A stretch of DNA of 64,000 bases, from contig AP026124.1 of the NCBI GenBank assembly GCA_030295235.1, positions 2,108,001 to 2,172,000 of the forward strand, in the 5' to 3' direction. The notes under the pieces were generated by a model. That model was not told the DNA's origin, made no database searches, and worked only from the letters and a program-made list of their open reading frames with translations. Below are positions 8,780-19,780 of the stretch, in pieces. The number at the start of each line of letters is the position of its first letter. Position 1 is the stretch's first letter. A program made the translations under genes and the position numbers. This DNA comes from Fistulifera solaris (Eukaryota; Bacillariophyta; Bacillariophyceae; Naviculales; Stauroneidaceae).

Positions 8780-10171
8780 CTATTCATCTTGGAATCGTTC
8801 TTCCACAGCCCACAGGCCAAGTGCAGGGTTACGAATGAAAAAGAATGGACCGTCTTCATCCGTATTCCAGCCATCTTTGAGCTTTTGAACGTCATATTTC
8901 TTTTCCATCTGTTCCAAATCACAAAAGCCAAATCCAGCCTGTTCAATTTCTTCTCGCGTTAGATGTCCGGGACAGTAAGTGATGTGGAATCTCCCTTCGG
9001 AAGAACCGTGGATGAGATGGGCTACTGCTGACAGATTATCCCTCAACTCTTGATTCTCTTCCATGGCTTTCATTGTAGCAGGAGTTCCCTTATATCCATA
9101 TTTTCGAATGAGGTCATCGACTCGTGCATCTTCACCAAATCGTTTAACACCTGGAGCCAAGACAATGAGATGACCGTCATCCGCCATGGCCATACGGGTG
9201 CGGTAGATCGCCTTGTTCCCCAACCAGGTGCTATGGAATTCGTCTGGATCCAGGTAGGTCACCATGCGTTGGACTGGTTTTTCCAGCATGGTGAAATTGA
9301 CTTTGAGACTCAGATCGCACGCTTTCGAGTAACATTCAATGTCCCTCCCAATGTACAGGCCCCGTACGCAGAGATCACCCGTGTCTTTATCCGCAGCCAC
9401 GACAGTAAGTATGTACCACAGATCCAGCTGCTTCTCTAGAAATTCCTGACTTGCATAGTTCAAGATGGCACGCAATGGATTGTCCTTGCGGCCCATCATA
9501 CGTTCCATGCCGTGGACTGCACCAATGAAGTGAGACAAATTGATGGCTTCGACTCCCCCCGTCCCAACAAACAAGTTCTTGTTGAAGTTGGCCATCCCCA
9601 TGACTTCGTGTGGAACTACTTGCCCAATCGATAATACGAGAGACTCTGGTTTCTTGTCTTGACGACGACGACGCTTGTCCCACACCTTTCGATTCAATTG
9701 TGCCGGCCATTCTTGATCGACGAGACCCTGTGTCGCCTCTCGTACCATAGAAGCAGGTGCATGTCCTATCGTGACGACATCTTTACGCCATTCATGAACA
9801 ATGAAGGTGTCATCTTGTTTTTTTGCCAGCTGCTTTCCGTACATGGTTTTGATTTCTTGCTGTGTCATGGGCGCATGCGTTCCGAGTGCGGGCAGAATTT
9901 GTATCGAAGGCGGCGAACTTTTCAGTTTCTTTGTCGACGGAGTATCGCTACTGCTAGTCTCTGAAGGGATAAATTGATAATGCTCGCATATCATTTGAGT
10001 CAATTTTCCTGCCTGGGAATGAAAGCGAGTGAAATCGGGTGGAATGATCAAGACATCGTCACGTGCTCCGAGCGCTTCTAGAAATGAATCAATCTGCTGT
10101 CTTAGATCATCGTCTGACAAGGATGTTGTTTCTGAACCGACTGCGCAGAAGAGAGAAGGTGGTTCTGACAT
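8780..10171 (-). CDS. LarA-like nickel-pincer racemase family protein
   Basis: About 463 residues from the Met at 10171. LarA signatures in order: IIPPDFTRFHSQAGK (the D-x-T-R loop near residue 46), ILPALGTHAPMT (His 99), and IGQVVPHEVMGMANFNKNLF, where His 188 and Lys 198 are ten residues apart, exactly like H174 and K184 of Lactobacillus LarA. That Lys carries the covalent nickel-pincer nucleotide. LarA enzymes racemise or epimerise 2-hydroxy acids. No recognisable targeting peptide. No LarB, LarC or LarE maturation gene is in this window, so cofactor supply cannot be judged. Horizontal origin from bacteria is likely but not shown. Confidence 0.85.
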   Translation of the reverse strand: MSEPPSLFCAVGSETTSLSDDDLRQQIDSFLEALGARDDVLIIPPDFTRFHSQAGKLTQMICEHYQFIPSETSSSDTPSTKKLKSSPPSIQILPALGTHAPMTQQEIKTMYGKQLAKKQDDTFIVHEWRKDVVTIGHAPASMVREATQGLVDQEWPAQLNRKVWDKRRRRQDKKPESLVLSIGQVVPHEVMGMANFNKNLFVGTGGVEAINLSHFIGAVHGMERMMGRKDNPLRAILNYASQEFLEKQLDLWYILTVVAADKDTGDLCVRGLYIGRDIECYSKACDLSLKVNFTMLEKPVQRMVTYLDPDEFHSTWLGNKAIYRTRMAMADDGHLIVLAPGVKRFGEDARVDDLIRKYGYKGTPATMKAMEENQELRDNLSAVAHLIHGSSEGRFHITYCPGHLTREEIEQAGFGFCDLEQMEKKYDVQKLKDGWNTDEDGPFFFIRNPALGLWAVEERFQDE

Positions 10172-11210
10172 GATGACTTTCTGCAAATTGTAACTCCGTA
10201 GATTTACATCTGCATTCTCTCGATCTCTGCGGCAAGCACTCAATAAAATTCAAGCATACCAGTACCGGTACAGTACCGGTACCCGGTTCCTGGTATCATT
10301 CTATCGTCGATCGGATCTTTGAGTACCGTATGGATCGTTTACTATAGGAAAATAATGTCGTCGGATCACAACGTGACTATCAGCTTTTGTACTCTTCAAT
10401 TCCATCGTCATTTCAATGAATGTTGTCTCTCGCTCCTTCCGCGCAATGACGAAAATCGGCGCAACATCTGACGGAACGACAGACACTTTGTTTTCGAGAC
10501 GCGCGTGCAACTCCAATCCGAACAAGTCATCGTAGTAAAGATTAATACTCCGTAATTATGGACGGAATAGCGAAGATTGAATGCGTACGAACGATTTACT
10601 TAGGAGAATGTCGCTGTAGGCTCCGGTACATTTTCTACATGACACAATTAAGAAATAAACGGTTTGTGCAAAGTGTCTTAAACAAAAAAAAATTCGATCG
10701 CGAGATTTTTTCGTACCCGACCTCCTTTCATTGATCACCACGGCATCACTTTTGCAAAAACAGCAAGCAGCGCAACGCGAAGATCAAATCATTTGATTCA
10801 AAACATCAACACGATGTAAGTTATTCTTTCAATTCTTCCACCATCGTGATTCTAATTTATCGAGATTGAAATTGTTTATTTTAAATGGAGAAAACGCTTA
10901 GAATGGCACTGTTTCGCTGCTCATGGTCAATTTCATGCATCGAAAAAGGAACGCAGCAGCGTTGACCTCTCTCTCGACGACTTGTGTTTTTCATGTCGCT
11001 GGTTGAACGTAGGATTTTGTACGGACGCACGCGTTGAAATTCGGGTCTTGAATTGGTCAGTCGTGTCACGTAGAAACAGTACTGAGAACTCCTGTAGAAA
11101 CGCACGCTCGTCCTTTTCCGACTGACCGAAAAAAACATTCAGCGGAATGAAGTTTTTGCAACTATCATTGCATTGCCTCACAGTTCCCTTTGTTGCTGAC
11201 AGATTGAAAG
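10172..11210. other. Long intergenic region, LarA promoter and histone H3 leader
   Basis: Over 1 kb without a convincing gene. It holds a GTACCGG palindrome array (10256-10296) about 85 bp before the LarA start. A 7-bp inverted pair CACGATG/CATCGTG (10811-10817, 10843-10849) begins with GTAAG-like bases but leads to no exon I can support. The last 200 bp should carry the H3 promoter. Confidence 0.5.
10256..10296. repeat. 41-bp interrupted palindrome of TACCGGTA units
   Basis: Begins ATACCAG and ends CTGGTAT (mutual reverse complements), with two internal TACCGGTA palindromes separated by CAG. It belongs to the same motif family as 4231-4345 and 43000-43120. Confidence 0.8.
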
Positions 11211-11620
11211 ATGGCTCGTACCAAGCAAACCGCCCGCAAGTCCACGGGAGGAAAGGCCCTCGTAAGCAGCTCGCCACCAAGGCAGCCCGCAAGTCCGCAC
11301 CCACCGCCGGAGGTGTCAAGAAGCCCCACCGTTACCGCCCTGGAACTGTCGCTCTTCGTGAGATCCGCAAGTACCAGAAGTCGACGGAACTCCTCATCCG
11401 CAAGGCTCCTTTCCAGCGCCTTGTTCGTGAGATTGCTCAGGATTTCAAGAACGACTTGCGTTTCCAGTCCACGGCGGTCTTGGCCCTCCAGGAAGCCTCG
11501 GAAGCTTACCTCGTTGGTCTCTTTGAGGACACGAACTTGTGCGCCATTCACGCCAAGCGTGTTACCATCATGCCCAAGGACATTCAGCTGGCCCGTCGTA
11601 TTCGCGGAGAGCGCGCTTAG
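11211..11620 (+). CDS. Histone H3, one frame break after residue 14
   Basis: Starts [15 protein letters not shown] in one frame and continues [19 protein letters not shown] in the next, through to [17 protein letters not shown] and a stop. Histone H3 is essentially invariant here, so the change must lie in the C3 run at 11257-11259, where four C's are expected (GCC CCT CGT). Apart from that the 135-residue protein is complete: K4, K9, K14, K27 and K36 contexts are all present. Residues 28-34 read SAPTAGG and 86-91 QSTAVLA, differing from animal H3.1 and H3.3. It packages DNA in nucleosomes. A tandem duplicated 3' flank follows the stop. Confidence 0.93.
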
Positions 11621-12012
11621 AGCGCTTTGTCTTTGTTCGGCTGGTCTCTTTTTGACAAGAAAGAATCTCGAAGTGGGGCTTTTTTTTCCAAGATCACTGT
11701 CGAATCGTCATAACCAAGCCCTAGATTACTCGTAGCACCAGCTCTAATTGCGTGATTGAAAAACTGACCGTGACAATTCTTGTATCTCTAGTGGTTTAGT
11801 TTGTTCTCCCGTCTAGTTTGCGTAGAGCGCTTCGTCTTTGTTCGGCTGGTCTCTTTCTTACCAAGAAAGGAATCTCTCAGTCGGGCTTTTTCTCCAAGAT
11901 CACACGTCGACTCAAACTCTAGAACAGTCATAGGTAGCACCAGCTGGAGTGCGTAAACGAAAAGGTGACAATGAATTGTTCATTCGTGTACTTCGTCGCC
12001 TAGTTCTCCATC
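11618..12012 (+). repeat. Tandem duplication of the H3 3' flank
   Basis: The stop codon and following sequence (TAGAGCGCTTTGTC at 11618) recur 205 bp later (TAGAGCGCTTCGTC at 11823). Matching blocks continue in order: GTTCGGCTGGTCTC, CCAAGATCAC, GTAGCACCAGCT. Similarity fades near 12012. The second copy contains a perfect 7-bp hairpin, CTTTCTT-ACC-AAGAAAG (11853-11869); in the first copy the stem is imperfect. Only the 3' part of the gene is repeated; no second H3 coding region is present. Confidence 0.85.
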
Positions 12013-12098
12013 CTCTAAAACGATTATTATACAATCCTGTGCATTGCATTGTTTCGCTAGTTATTATATAGTAATAGAAATGCTGTTTCATTGAAATA

Positions 12099-13724
12099 CT
12101 ACGAAAGTTCCGCGGTATGATGGTCGTAAGGCCCATCGCTGAACCCGTTAGCTTTCGCCGAGTGCGATGACTCAAATTCGTCGTCATCGTCCAAAGCCGA
12201 CGGTACGACGCCGGATAACTCCAGATCATCTCCGTCACTCCGCAATTCCATAACGTAGGCGTATTCCTTGGCATTGGGATTTGGTCTCCAAAGAATCGCC
12301 ACACCCAAAAGGGCTCCCGTGTAGATCAATTCTTTCAGTCCTTCAATCATCCATTCGTTCTCTTCTAACAAAATCCCGCTTTCCCCGAAAGTATCGACCA
12401 CCGAGAAGATGGCCCAGATCACCGACGCCAAAATGGTGAAAAGGAAGATTTGTCGGAGTTGCAAGTAGCGCTCGAGCTTGCGCGTTTGATTCATGTTTTC
12501 CAAGTACTCCATCGTGTTATTAAGGGCATCTAACATCCACATAAAAAATACCACATCCAGAACCGCCAATACAAACGTCAACAGCGACGCGAGCTGGAAA
12601 AGGTTTTCTTCTTTGCTTTCCGAAAGCGTCTGTATATCTTCAATGGCGAACACCATGATCAAGTCCACAAAGACGGACGTTGCCGTATATGCCGTACCGA
12701 GAATGACGATGGTTCTCATGGTCGATCCCAACGAGTCCCGCACGACACCCCAGCCGAGGCCTACCATCACCGCCAGACAGCGCGAAACACCCTGCTTGAA
12801 ACTACCCGTAAAAATGGTCAAATACGCCAGCAAATTATTGGGGTAACCCTGACCGTTCCAAAGGAGAAGGTGGACTGCTTGGTAAAAGGATTCGACGAGG
12901 CCCAAACAGATCGTAGCGAGGATCCATTTTTCAATCGGAATGCGACTCTCCTTGTTCTTGATCATACTTATACCGTACCAGAGGACAAAGGCAATATAGC
13001 CGAGTGTCACATAGATATAAAACCACATAATACCAAACAGTTGGCCCGGCAAGTATCCGTGCTCGGACTTCCAAATCATGTTTCCTTTGACGGCAACGGG
13101 TCGTCCGGAAGGGTCACAGTTCGCCATGACCACAACATAATGACCCTGCTCACGTTGATCGAGCTTTCCCAATTTGATGCGTTTCGAAACATCACCCGCC
13201 GAAGGGATATTGACATAACGAGAGTCACCCGTATACTTGGACTTGTCGACAATAATACGTCCATACTGGGCCGCTTGATCTCGATCGCACAATCCCTTGT
13301 CAATGGCATCGTTCGAACAGCACCATCGGAGGGTTCCATCGTCTGCGCGACCTCCGACCCCCAAATCGGTGTAATCACACCCTTTGCGAGAACTCGCACA
13401 CTTTTCCGGTAACCGAAAGACGAGAATATCGACGGCGGTACCGTCCGTCTCGATGCCTCCATCCAATCGACGGCGCGTCGAATCATCATTCACGTACTCA
13501 TCGTCGGTCATGGAATCGTCCGTAAACGCTGAATTGGGATCTATGAAATTGTTGTGATCAGAATTGAAGGTCAGATCCGACAAATCAATGAATCCGGGGG
13601 CACGAATGTATCCTTCGTAGTAATGAATCGTCGACTCGTCGGGTTTCAACAGCACATTGAAGGGCATCACCTCCGCGTGTGCTTGAAAGAACAGTGTCGT
13701 CGCGAGAATTAAAAGTAGTCGCAT
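12099..13724 (-). CDS. GOST-family seven-transmembrane protein (Lung_7-TM_R, GPR107/TMEM87-like)
   Basis: 541 residues, single exon. A signal peptide (MRLLLILATTLFFQAHA) leads a lumenal domain of about 200 residues with several Cys (GCDY, RWCC, LCDRD). Seven hydrophobic segments follow from about residue 225 (LFGIMWFYIYVTLGYIAFVL) to about 480 (YTGALLGVAIL), then a 60-residue acidic cytoplasmic tail. Order and spacing match the GOST family, Golgi-domain plus 7TM proteins implicated in membrane trafficking. The ATG at 13724 opens the signal peptide. Divergent from the polymerase delta gene. Confidence 0.88.
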   Translation of the reverse strand: MRLLLILATTLFFQAHAEVMPFNVLLKPDESTIHYYEGYIRAPGFIDLSDLTFNSDHNNFIDPNSAFTDDSMTDDEYVNDDSTRRRLDGGIETDGTAVDILVFRLPEKCASSRKGCDYTDLGVGGRADDGTLRWCCSNDAIDKGLCDRDQAAQYGRIIVDKSKYTGDSRYVNIPSAGDVSKRIKLGKLDQREQGHYVVVMANCDPSGRPVAVKGNMIWKSEHGYLPGQLFGIMWFYIYVTLGYIAFVLWYGISMIKNKESRIPIEKWILATICLGLVESFYQAVHLLLWNGQGYPNNLLAYLTIFTGSFKQGVSRCLAVMVGLGWGVVRDSLGSTMRTIVILGTAYTATSVFVDLIMVFAIEDIQTLSESKEENLFQLASLLTFVLAVLDVVFFMWMLDALNNTMEYLENMNQTRKLERYLQLRQIFLFTILASVIWAIFSVVDTFGESGILLEENEWMIEGLKELIYTGALLGVAILWRPNPNAKEYAYVMELRSDGDDLELSGVVPSALDDDDEFESSHSAKANGFSDGPYDHHTAELS

Positions 13725-14206
13725 GTTTTTTTTTAAAATTGAAAGGACAAAGCAACACTATTGAGGATAACAAAGTTGTTTGTTTGGCAACGACCGTTGT
13801 AAAAAAACAGATGCCCTGCAATGACCTCTTCCTCTCTATATAGGCGGGAGGCACGAGACCACACACCACACTCGAAACACGCCAAAACACAGTTTGCTGA
13901 GGACAAAAACGCGCCGGGTCACGGGGGAGTTTTTCGTCAACACTTTAATGTACAGTCACCATTTTGATGTTAAACACGGAACTTCATATTTGTATGTCTT
14001 ACTCGTAGCGGTTTGGATAAAAGGAAGGAGACAGCCGTTCAGAAACGCGGGCGGTTTTGCCCTCATTTTCCCTCCGCCGTCGTGCGACGACCCGCCGCCA
14101 TTGGGGAACACAAATGACACAACATATAGAAAAAAAAAACATTCGTTCCTTCCCTCCTTCCTTCCTCTACACAAGTCTTGTTCCACCCTTTGGCAGAAAA
14201 TAGAAC
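13725..14206. other. Bidirectional promoter region, GOST / polymerase delta
   Basis: Head-to-head 482-bp gap between two genes. It contains poly-A/T stretches and a CTTCC-rich tract (14140-14170) just upstream of the polymerase start. No gene seen. Confidence 0.5.
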
Positions 14207-17200
14207 ATGTCACCCACCAAACGAACGCTATTCCTTGAACACTCCGTCTTGCTTCCTCTGAAGCGATTGCGGGGTGGCGGTGGCGATGAGGAGGAAGAGC
14301 CCGCGTTTGACGAACTCTTTGTCGATGATCTCATGGACGAAGGTCCGGAACCTCCGGAAGAATTTCTGGAGGAAGAAGCACCCTCGTCATTGAAAAAGAA
14401 GAACACCTCGTTCGTTGGAAACGTCCCGATTTGCCGCTGGATCTGAATAATCAGTCCGACTTGAATGTGCAGTGGATTGATATGGACGTCGTTTCCGGAA
14501 AGCGTTTGGAGGAAAATCCCAATCCCAACAACCCCGTGCGGGGTGGGAACGGCCCCGAAGTTCCCGTCTTACGATGTTACGGTGTCAATGAAGCCGGTCA
14601 TTCGGTGGCCGTCTTTGTTCATGGCTTTACGCCGTATTCCTTCTTTGCGTTGCCGGCCGGATACGAATTGACCGATCTTTCCAAAACGGAAGAAATCCGG
14701 CAGATCCTCGAAGAACGGCTCAAAGGGGATGTCCGCAGCAACCAAGCGGATAGTGCCTTGGTGCATGGGGTCGAGTACATTACAGATCACAAGAGTATCA
14801 TGGGGTACGAAACACAGCACACCAAGTTTCTCAAGGTTTTCATTTCGTTGCCCGGTCTCGTTCCCACGTTGAAACGAATCATGGAAGGAGGCATTCATTT
14901 GCCGGGAATTGAAGTCACGGATCAGGAAGCTGTGGGAATGGGTGAAGATTATGGTCGCATGACGAGGTATGCGGCATTTGAATGTAATGTGCCATTTGTC
15001 CTACGTTTTATGGTCGACTGGGAGATTACGGGGGCCGGTTGGTTGACATTGCCGGCGCAGACGTATCAGATCCGTGAAAAGTGTGATAAGTTGACGCATT
15101 GTCAGGTAAGTGAAACAAGGTCATCAATGTCGTAAGTAACATTGTTGCTCACCTGGACCGTCTCTACACTGCAGATTGAAGTCGATATTACCTACGAAGA
15201 TATCGTTCCACAAAAATCAGAGGGCGAATGGAACAAGATTGCGCCATTGCGAATCCTTTCTGTGGATATTGAATGTCAAGGACGAAAGGGACACTTTCCG
15301 GAGGCCGAGCAAGATCCTGTCATTCAAATAGCCAACTCGTTATCCGTATCCGGCCACGATAAACCAATCGTGCAGAATGTTTTCACTTTGAAAGGCTGTT
15401 TGCCTATTGTCGGAGCACAAGTGATTTCTTCGGACAAAGAAGAAGACATGTTGATGAAGTGGAGAGCATTTCTGGAGATTTGTGACCCCGACATTATCAC
15501 CGGCTACAACGTGCAAAATTTCGACATTCCGTATTTGCTCGATCGTGCCGCTACTCTTTGCAAAGGCAACAAGAATAGCGATCTGAAGAATTTCGCTCAG
15601 TGGGGTCGTATCAGGAATGTTAAAGCTAAGATGAAGGATACTACCTTTCAATCAGCCGCTTTTGGCAAGCGCAACAACGTCGAGACCACCATCGATGGCC
15701 GTGTCATCTTTGACATGTTGCCTTACATGCAGCGCAACCACAAACTCAGTTCATACTCATTGAACTCTGTGTGCGCCGAGTATTTAGGACAGCAAAAGAA
15801 GATGTACACCACAGCATCATTTCTGACCTGCAGAACGGGAGCGATGAAGATCGTCACCGATTGGCGGTTTACTGTCTCAAGGACGCTTTGTTGCCACAGC
15901 GCCTTATGGATAAATTAAGTGTTCTTGTGAACTACATTGAGATGGCACGTGTAACGGGTGTGCCCATGTCGTTCTTGATTTCGCGTGGTCAACAAATCAA
16001 AGTTTACTCCATGATTCTGCGCAAGTGCCGCAAAGTCGGTTTGTTGGTTCCCACCTTGCAAAAGTCGGGTGGACCTGGTGATGGCGATGTTGGTTATGAG
16101 GGAGCTACAGTTTTGGATCCTATCAAAAACTACTATGAAGTGCCGATTGCAACCTTGGATTTTGCTTCGCTTTATCCTTCCATCATGCAGGCGGTAAGTC
16201 ATGATATGTCTGGATGCATTTCTCTGGCCTATATTTGCTAACTGCAGGTTTCTCCTCTTTTAGTATAATTTGTGCTATTCTACTTTAGTGAATCAAACGG
16301 AAAAGAAGAAGTTGGACTCTTCGCTTTACAAAGAATCGGACAACGGGTACATATTCGTGCATTCACACGTCAAGAAAGGTGAGTTTCAAGCAGCGAGATT
16401 GAATTTCAAAAGCCGTTGCTCTTGGCACTAACCGTCGAAATACAGGTATTCTGCCGGAGATTCTAGAAGAGTTATTAAACGCTCGAAAGCAGGCAAAGAA
16501 AGATATGAAGAACGCCCCAACAGAATTTGAACGTTCTGTGCAGAATGGTCGTCAGCTTGCGTTGAAAGTATCGGCCAACTCCGTGTATGGATTCACTGGA
16601 GCAACTGTGGGTCAACTCCCTTGCGTTCCGATAGCTTCGTCTGTCACCTCCTATGGTCGACAGCTCTTGGAAAAAACAAAGGCCTATGTCGAGGAGATCT
16701 TCACTAAGGCAAATGGATACGAATACGATGCGCAAGTCATCTATGGTGATACGGATTCAGTCATGGTCAAGTTCGGAACGAAGAGTGTCAAAGACACGTT
16801 TCCTCTCGCCGAAGAAGCGGCTGAAAAGTGTTCCGCGATCTTCCCTCACCCAATCCAGTTGGAGTTCGAGAAAGTCTATTTTCCTTATCTTCTCATGTAA
16901 GTGCCCGGTTAAAAAGGCTATAGATGTTTCCTGATCACCATTCTTCTGACCGCCGCCTAACCCAGGAACAAAAGCGCTACGCTGGGCTTATGTGGACCGA
17001 GATTGAAAAATACGATAAGATGGACACCAAAGGTCTTGAAACAGTTCGTCGTGACAACTGTGCATTGGTGCGCGACGTCATTCAAACGTCGCTCGACAAG
17101 ATTTTGATTCATCAGGACGTAAACGGGGCGATTGAATATGTTAAAAAACAGATTTCTGATCTTCTTCAGAATAAGATGGATATTTCTCAGCTCGTTATTA

Positions 17201-17895
17201 CAAAGTCTCTTAATAAGGGAGCTGAGTACGCGCTTGGAATCGGAGGTAAAAAGGAAGACTACAAGGTGAAACAAGCTCACGTTGAGCTTGCTGCTCGAAT
17301 GAAGAAGCGGGACGCTGGTTCTGCACCACAGATGGGAGACCGTGTTCCTTATGTAATCATTACTGGAGCGAAGGGTGCCGCTAACTTTGAAAAGGCGGAG
17401 GATCCTATTTTCGTCCTCGAGAACAATATCCCAATTGACTTCAAGTGGTATCTCTCCAATCAGTTATCGAAACCGTTGGCACGCATTTTCGAGCCTATTA
17501 TCCCGAACGTTGAGAAAGTTCTCCTTCAAGGCGATCACACTCGAAAAATTTTCATTCCTACGTCAACCGCCAGGAAAGGAACCATGAGTGCTTTTGCTGT
17601 GAAGATGGCACAATGCCTTGGTTGTAAAGCTCTTATTCCATCTGGTCGTAAGGGCTACATTTGCGAATACTGTGCACCTCGTGAAGCAGAAATTTTTCTC
17701 GAAAAGCTGGAAGCCTACCGTGAGGCGGAGTTACGATACAATGAGTTGTGGGCTGCTGCTCAACGTATCCACGGGACAGTTCATTCGGACATCATGTGCA
17801 CCGGAGATGGATGCGCCTGTCAGTTCTACCGACGCAAGAAAGTCCAGGCTGACATTCGCCATGCGCAGGAAATACTCGATAAATTCGGTCGCTAA
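14207..17895 (+). CDS. POLD1: DNA polymerase delta catalytic subunit, five exons
   Basis: Family B polymerase. Exons 14207-15105, 15175-16193, 16264-16378, 16446-16896 and 16966-17895; the four introns are 67-70 nt with GTAAGT or GTGAGT donors. Exonuclease motifs: LSVDIEC (ExoI), [15 protein letters not shown] (ExoII), YCLKDALLP (ExoIII). Polymerase motifs: [26 protein letters not shown] and YGDTDSVMV. The C-terminus has CLGC/CEYC (zinc-binding CysA) and CTGDGCAC (CysB region, the iron-sulfur site). It replicates the nuclear genome, mainly the lagging strand. Three frame breaks lie at homopolymers: A5 at 14393-14397, A4 at 15794-15797 and A4 at 16970-16973. One extra A at each restores conserved text such as QQKEDVHH and LLMNKKRYAGL. 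Confidence 0.95.
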
Positions 17896-17967
17896 ATAAT
17901 CTATTCTATCTTTTGTCAAAGTTCTTTACAGAAGTGTAGCAATTTCGAAAGATGTTACGCGTAAACA

Positions 17968-18988
17968 TTATTGGTTGCTACACGAACTGCACCGACACCT
18001 TTCGCCGCATCGCTGTCCAGCTGCGAAACAGCTGCAGTATTTGAGAAGACAACTATAAATTCCAACCCAATTAGACTCGAAACTTTGATGCAAACATTTC
18101 GATGAGAGAGTTGCTGGTTACTTACCGATTGACCTTGCAAGAGCAGCTATCTATTGTCCCTTTAGGCCGCGCATCGAAGGCATCTGCTCGACGCCGTAGG
18201 CAATCCTTGATGGCAGATTCTCTTGCGGTGTTCTCCGTCGGTGTGTTAAAACAATCGGCACAGTGACAACTTGGACTGCAGAAGGACCCCGACTGAAAGC
18301 ACCTACAGTATAACCGCAAGCATCGCGAGTTCTTGCATGAACATGATTGCGACTCCGATGGAACACCCTGCACTACTTTCAATGTCGTTTCAATCTTGAC
18401 GCTTTTACAACCAACGCAATTGCAGCTGGGATGATGATTCTCTATGCCACTCCCTCTCGTGTTTTGACACCCTGCACAACTACAAAAGGAGGTACATGAC
18501 ATACCACTCGAATAGCAGGAACAATACAGCTTGAGGCACTTTGACTTGGTACAGCGACACCATACCTGGCGTGTCTTCACCGGAGTATTCGTTCCATTCC
18601 GCACAATCGAGTCGAGTTCAAGCAACGCTTGTGCAATCCATGTCGGTTCCGGCGGTTTTTCGATCGAGCTCTCAGAAATGCTTACCCCAGCGGCGATTGC
18701 TGTTTTTCCCGCACTTACAGACTCCAGCGATCGAGGTCTCTTTCTCGACGTTGGCAAGGCCGATGCACTTAATAGATAGGAGGGCGATGCCCAAGAAGGC
18801 AAGAATGATTCTGGTGTACGAGGAGAGCCCGCAACATAGGACTCTAACGGAAAGGGATCGGCTTTCTGATCTACACTCTGGAGTTGCTCCGTCAATCGAT
18901 CATTTCCCGAGAAAGTCTCATCTTCATTCTTTGTCCCTTCGTTGTCCGAATCGAATGATCCGGCTTGTTCATTAGAAGTCATCTTCAT
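17968..18988 (-). CDS. CXC-domain (tesmin/TSO1/LIN54-type) DNA-binding protein, two exons
   Basis: Two complete CXC repeats, WCRCTKSKCLKLYCSCY...CSCAGCQN and CSCKNSRCLRLYCRCF...CHCADCFN, then a third that starts as DSCSCKVN and is completed across an intron: donor GTAAGT at 18125, acceptor CAG at 18032, exon 2 (18031-17968) adding RCFAAGQRCGERCRCSSC. The intron is 94 nt; without it the third repeat is cut off after eight residues. CXC proteins bind the CHR element (TTYRAA) and in other eukaryotes act in cell-cycle gene control (DREAM/LIN54). The N-terminal 125 residues are Ser/Glu-rich and disordered. Three repeats rather than the usual two is notable. Confidence 0.9.
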
Positions 18989-19409
18989 TCATCGATGACT
19001 AGATTGTGAAAGAAGCACCCAACGAAACATTCCTCGTCGTGAGAATAATTATTGATTGGTTTGGTTTGTTGTGGTGGTGGGAGTTGAAATTCAAAAACAT
19101 TTTTGAAAAAGTGACATCAATGGTCCCATTTTACTATACTGAATGAAGTACAAATGAAGCGCACGACGACCACTACTCCCACGGCCAAAACCTCGAACTC
19201 TATCGGTGTTATGCATCGAGTCGTCAGACGACGGACGAGTTCGGATTGCGAATTGAGACCAATACGAGGCAAGACGGAGAATGAAGACTGGCAACGATGT
19301 TGTCTCATTGCTTCCTGACATGTGCAGAATAGTTCAGCTCTTCTAGCCATCGGTGAAAAAGGGAATGAACGAGGAGAAATATGACAACCGATGATCCGAT
19401 CTGGATGGG
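18989..19409. other. Intergenic
   Basis: Promoter side of the CXC gene and 3' flank of TMEM234. Frames such as 19117-19437 minus are low-complexity read-through without family resemblance. Nothing supported. Confidence 0.4.
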
Positions 19410-19780
19410 TTATGCGTCTTCGCGCGCAGTTAAACACACAGCTACCCCGGCCACAACAAATGCAGAACCCACGATTACTCTCAACAAATCATTCATTGGC
19501 TCTCCGATCCAGTAGCTTGTAAGAATAGAGAATACCAGAGCCAGACCGTTGCAAATAGGCACTGCGAGAGAAAGATCAGAATGACCCAGGGTGTAATAGA
19601 ACAACAAAGAACCGGATTGATTCACTGCATAAGGCAACCACACCCGCATATTCAACCATTTCGATAATACACTGCTTTGCCGGCTCGTAGCGTTCTGACT
19701 GCCTTGACGCATTAAAGGGTTTGTGCAGCCCCAAAAGACACCGACAAGCACCAAAGCAAAACTTCTCTCGGTGAAACCAT
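19410..19780 (-). CDS. TMEM234: TMEM234-family membrane protein, frame break near N-terminus
   Basis: Small four-helix protein of the drug/metabolite-transporter superfamily. Hallmarks: VGVFWGCTNPLMRQGS, NMRVWLPYAVNQSGSLLFYY, then DLSLAVPICNGLALVFSIL and a last helix VIVGSAFVVAGVAVCL, the same order as human TMEM234. The main frame lacks an ATG. The nearest ATG (19780, MVSPREV) joins it if the T4 run (19758-19761 on the plus strand as A4) had one more base, giving EVFALVLVGVF. Exact transport function is unknown in any organism. Confidence 0.85.

Noticed and set aside
10811-10849. Spliced gene starting ATG|TAAGT with inverted CACGATG/CATCGTG
   Set aside because: No second exon or protein can be supported; stem is short with a 25-nt loop.
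12870-13412. 180-codon plus frame
   Set aside because: Opposite the GOST gene, which has a signal peptide and seven helices; no domain on this strand.
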